Shown: positions 6,241 to 8,147 of the stretch, one piece after another
How positions within the stretch are numbered: position 1 is the stretch's first letter
Layout: each line of letters begins with the position of its first letter
Assembly: GCA_002825515.1 (NCBI GenBank)
Contig: PJET01000189.1
Coordinates: 1-8,147, forward strand
Reading direction: 5' to 3'
DNA: 8,147 nt
DNA from: Candidatus Thorarchaeota archaeon MP11T_1
GTDB lineage: Archaea; Asgardarchaeota; Thorarchaeia; Thorarchaeales; Thorarchaeaceae
Position numbers and translations under genes: made by a program
Notes under the pieces: model-generated
Seen by the model: only the letters and a program-made list of their open reading frames with translations
Database searches by the model: none
What the model was told of the DNA's origin: nothing

Positions 6241-6657
6241 ATGTCCCAAGGATTAGAGCTACTCACTAGTAAAGTGCGGCGTCGAAGATATAGATACTAT
6301 GCATTTGGAACTATAACAATTATTGCACTTGGCCTTGCAGGAATTACTGGATTCGTAATATTTGGTGCAACTGAAGAGGGGTGGGCAGGCGTTCAATCCA
6401 GTTTATTTCTCTCGTTTGCTATTCTGCTTTTATTTCTAATACCTACTAGAGATATGAGGCGTATAGAGGCAATCATAGTTCTTGCATCTGAGCATGGCGG
6501 TTCAATAAAGGTTGATACAATTCAAAAGGAATTGTTGCTACCTGAAGACAAGATACTTGCTCTTCTTGGTTGGTTGACAAAACAAAAAATGGCCGAAAAG
6601 CGCGAACAGACTGAAAGATGGGTCTTTCCAGAACTACGTCGTAATAGGGATAAATAG
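6241..6657 (+). CDS. Membrane-anchored winged-helix protein, unknown function
   Basis: 138 aa, not recognised by name. The N-terminus is strongly basic (KVRRRRYRYY, residues 11-20), followed by two membrane helices at about 21-43 and 51-68 joined by a short loop (TEEGWAG), so both ends should be cytoplasmic. Residues about 70-133 look like a winged helix: RRIEAIIVLASEHGGS forms helix 1, KVDTIQKELLLPEDKILALLGWLTKQKMAEK a helix-turn-helix, and REQTERWVFPEL the wing. The domain could bind DNA from the membrane or act as a protein-interaction module. It has its own TATA box behind a terminator and appears leaderless, so it is probably a separate transcript, but it lies on the same strand right after the transporter pair and could regulate it. 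It converges with the metallophosphoesterase gene, 24 bases away. Confidence 0.8.
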   Translation: MSQGLELLTSKVRRRRYRYYAFGTITIIALGLAGITGFVIFGATEEGWAGVQSSLFLSFAILLLFLIPTRDMRRIEAIIVLASEHGGSIKVDTIQKELLLPEDKILALLGWLTKQKMAEKREQTERWVFPELRRNRDK

Positions 6658-6681
6658 GGAATGCATTCTAGTTCAATGAAA

Positions 6682-7785
6682 CTAACCTAGCATGGATGAG
6701 ATGACGTCATCAAAGTCCAATAGTTCATTTATTTTCTTGAATGGTTTCTTTTTCCCCTTTCTTTCTAGCCATTCGCCCTCAATGTCAATAATACGGTCAG
6801 TGCCATCTTCAGCAATTCTTACACGCGACCAATTCCAATACTCAAGAGTGCCCTTATTGAGAGTGATTGAAATCGACGTTTTTGACGTATCATAACCAAT
6901 AGTTACTTTCGTACGGTTACCAAAATCGAGATCACGTGTTTCCTCAATAATTTGACCATTTTCATCAGTTCGCTTGATACTGATATATGTACCAAATGCC
7001 TCATGGATGTGTCCAACTAAGACGAGAAACGGGCGATATTCATTGATGAATTCACTTAGAGCTGTACTTCCCTTATGGTCTCCCCAAAGATGGGGAGGAA
7101 CTCCGAATCTACCAAGACGATCTCTCATGCCAAAGGGAGGACTATGTGTTGCTATGATTGTATTTTCAGGCTTCTTTTTCGCCCTAGAGACCGCATCATC
7201 AACGGCCCATCTAAGATTCTCCTCAGAACGCTCTCCCGGGAAAGTGTAATTAATAGGATTTGAACCTTCGATTCCTACAAAGGAATAACCCTTCTCTTCA
7301 AAAATGCCGCCAGGCCATGTTTCTCTTTTGCTTTGGAGGTCCATATAGACTTCGTCAGGATGAATATTATCTATACGTGATTTGATCGCTTTATCGCAAC
7401 CAATATCACGCAACAAATCAGACCCAATCGCTTCGACTGCATCAGCAGTTGTGCCAAACATTTCATAATTACCAGCTACACACACCGTAGGTGCCGGAGA
7501 TGACTCCAGAGTCTTCAGGAGCTGTGTTAGCTTTTCAACTGAATCTTTTGCGATTTGTGATAGATCTTCCTGAGCTTTTAGATAGGCGGGTTCAGCTAGA
7601 TAATCACCATCAAATATCACAATATCTGGTGGACAATCTTTCAGATTTTCTAGAAGCAAATTCACTTTGCCTTTCTCTTCATGTGGATCACCGCTTCCTG
7701 CGAATTCTAAGATTTTATTCTGGGATAAATACGAGTCAAGGTCTTCCACCTTTAATGACGGTTTCTTTTTTCGCATGAAACTCAT
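6682..7785 (-). CDS. Calcineurin-like metallophosphoesterase
   Basis: A 367-aa soluble, probably cytoplasmic, phosphoesterase with a dinuclear metal site (PF00149 type). The substrate (phosphomonoester, diester or nucleotide) cannot be told. Motifs in order: SGDPH (Asp33, His35), DGDYL (Asp61), AGNYE (Asn106), THSPP (His214) and GHIHE (His259, His261). The third motif is normally GNHD/GNHE; here Tyr107 replaces the catalytic-site His while the metal ligand Asn106 is kept. HKGSTALSEFINEYRPFLVLVGHIHE is typical of archaeal members. After the core there is a beta-rich region (about 268-335) and a basic C-terminal tail with KGKKKPFKK. The start is ATG 7785: on the minus strand GAGGT lies 8 bases upstream, while the alternative ATG at codon 4 would be 17 away. 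It stands alone, convergent with the winged-helix gene and divergent from the last gene. No signal peptide is seen. Confidence 0.9.
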   Translation of the reverse strand: MSFMRKKKPSLKVEDLDSYLSQNKILEFAGSGDPHEEKGKVNLLLENLKDCPPDIVIFDGDYLAEPAYLKAQEDLSQIAKDSVEKLTQLLKTLESSPAPTVCVAGNYEMFGTTADAVEAIGSDLLRDIGCDKAIKSRIDNIHPDEVYMDLQSKRETWPGGIFEEKGYSFVGIEGSNPINYTFPGERSEENLRWAVDDAVSRAKKKPENTIIATHSPPFGMRDRLGRFGVPPHLWGDHKGSTALSEFINEYRPFLVLVGHIHEAFGTYISIKRTDENGQIIEETRDLDFGNRTKVTIGYDTSKTSISITLNKGTLEYWNWSRVRIAEDGTDRIIDIEGEWLERKGKKKPFKKINELLDFDDVISSMLG

Positions 7786-7914
7786 TGAAATAAACCTCGC
7801 AAGGATAATGGATTGCTACCATCGAAGATAGAATATCATTGGATTTATTTGTTAGGGAATATAACTCAAAGTGAATAAAAATCATGTTCCTTGTAAAATA
7901 ATCAGGTGACAAAT
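7786..7914. promoter_or_regulatory. Divergent promoter region of the metallophosphoesterase and the last gene
   Basis: 129 AT-rich bases. On the plus strand, AATATAAC (7858-7865) and AATAAAAAT (7874-7882) are TATA-like; the first gives a plausible leader of about 27 bases to the TTG at 7915. On the minus strand, an AAATAAATC-type element near 7842-7850 could serve the metallophosphoesterase. None is strong enough to choose with certainty. Confidence 0.35.
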
Positions 7915-8147
7915 TTGACTCACATCTATATTGACTGTTTTGATGCTAACGGATTCTATGAGGAGAATTACAAACGAATAGTCCTTGTCATGGCTAGTCT
8001 AACTCAATCAAAACATCTAGAAAGAGAGTGGGTTTCTTCTCAAGCAGTTGGTGGCACTTGGGCAAGATCGATTCGATGTGTATTTGAAACAAGCACAGAT
8101 GCGCGATTGATTAAGGAACTAATGGTGGGTTTGGAGTATTGTAGCTT
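7915..8147 (+). CDS. Unrecognised protein, N-terminal part only (3' end cut by window)
   Basis: An open frame of 77 codons running off the window, not listed among longer complete frames because it has no stop and seems to start with TTG. It reads (M)THIYIDCFDANGFYEENYKR, then IVLVMASLTQSKHLEREWV and later RSIRCVFETSTDARLIKELMVG. Hydrophobic/charged alternation and clean codon use look coding. AGGTGA (7904-7909) sits 5 bases before TTG 7915; a GTG at 7906 is in frame but lies inside that site, and a TAA at 7894-7896 limits extension. No membrane helix or signal peptide is seen. The opening beta-strand with IDCFDANG suggests an alpha/beta fold, but I do not recognise the family. Divergent from the metallophosphoesterase. 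Confidence 0.6.
   Translation, partial: MTHIYIDCFDANGFYEENYKRIVLVMASLTQSKHLEREWVSSQAVGGTWARSIRCVFETSTDARLIKELMVGLEYCS

Noticed and set aside
5881..6249. 122-codon minus-strand frame covering the 74-aa gene
   Set aside because: It crosses the end of the transporter, the small gene and the terminator; the plus frame has membrane helices, tight spacing and a ribosome site, while this frame has no promoter or domain.
6659..6668. Perfect 10-base palindrome GAATGCATTC in the 24-base convergent gap
   Set aside because: Too short for a bidirectional terminator hairpin, no loop and no flanking T-runs; likely chance.
6974..7249. 91-codon plus-strand frame opposite the metallophosphoesterase
   Set aside because: The minus strand carries all metallophosphoesterase motifs here; this frame has no recognisable feature.
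7491..7778. 95-codon plus-strand frame opposite the phosphoesterase N-terminus
   Set aside because: Shadow frame; no ribosome site and no coherent protein signal.

Overview
The window looks like a piece of an AT-rich archaeal chromosome. The evidence is archaeal-style TATA boxes upstream of several genes, short leaders with Shine-Dalgarno sites, three genes that appear to start with TTG, and a DUF47 (PhoU-like) protein paired with a PiT phosphate permease, a common archaeal arrangement. I see no rRNA, tRNA, CRISPR array, insertion sequence or phage gene. The flavour is compatible with an Asgard lineage such as Thorarchaeota, but that is a weak guess from sequence feel, not a placement. The alanyl-tRNA synthetase is an exception: it is a short, bacterial-like form resembling those of CPR bacteria, which suggests lateral acquisition or a divergent lineage.

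Layout. Bases 1-1586 (+) hold the 3' part of alaS, cut by the window edge. It ends directly after the editing domain and has no C-Ala domain. Bases 1692-2354 and 2372-3400 (+) form a two-gene phosphate unit: a DUF47/PhoU-like regulator and a PiT-family phosphate permease 17 bases apart. Convergent to it, 3445-4182 (-) encodes an RNase Z-like metallo-beta-lactamase-fold hydrolase. A regulatory region of about 290 bases follows (4183-4475), with divergent TATA boxes, an imperfect palindrome over the hydrolase promoter and a hairpin. Then comes a transporter block on the + strand: an NSS-family (neurotransmitter:sodium symporter) amino-acid transporter (4476-5957), a 74-residue two-helix membrane protein starting 2 bases after its stop (5960-6184), a poly-T terminator, and a separately promoted 138-residue protein with two membrane helices and a cytoplasmic winged helix (6241-6657). 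Convergent to that, 6682-7785 (-) encodes a calcineurin-like metallophosphoesterase. Divergent from it, an unrecognised gene starts at about 7915 (+) and leaves the window.

How the genes fit together. The phosphate pair is a self-contained import and control module. The transporter and the 74-residue protein look like a large/small subunit pair, analogous in layout to bacterial MetP/MetS, and the downstream membrane-anchored winged-helix protein may sense or regulate transport. The transporter departs from NSS consensus at substrate, ion and gate positions: a lysine in TM6 at the usual Ser/Thr, and Asn for the gate Arg in TM1. The most interesting part of the window is therefore 4183-6657. 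I found no clear defence island or other large undescribed system.
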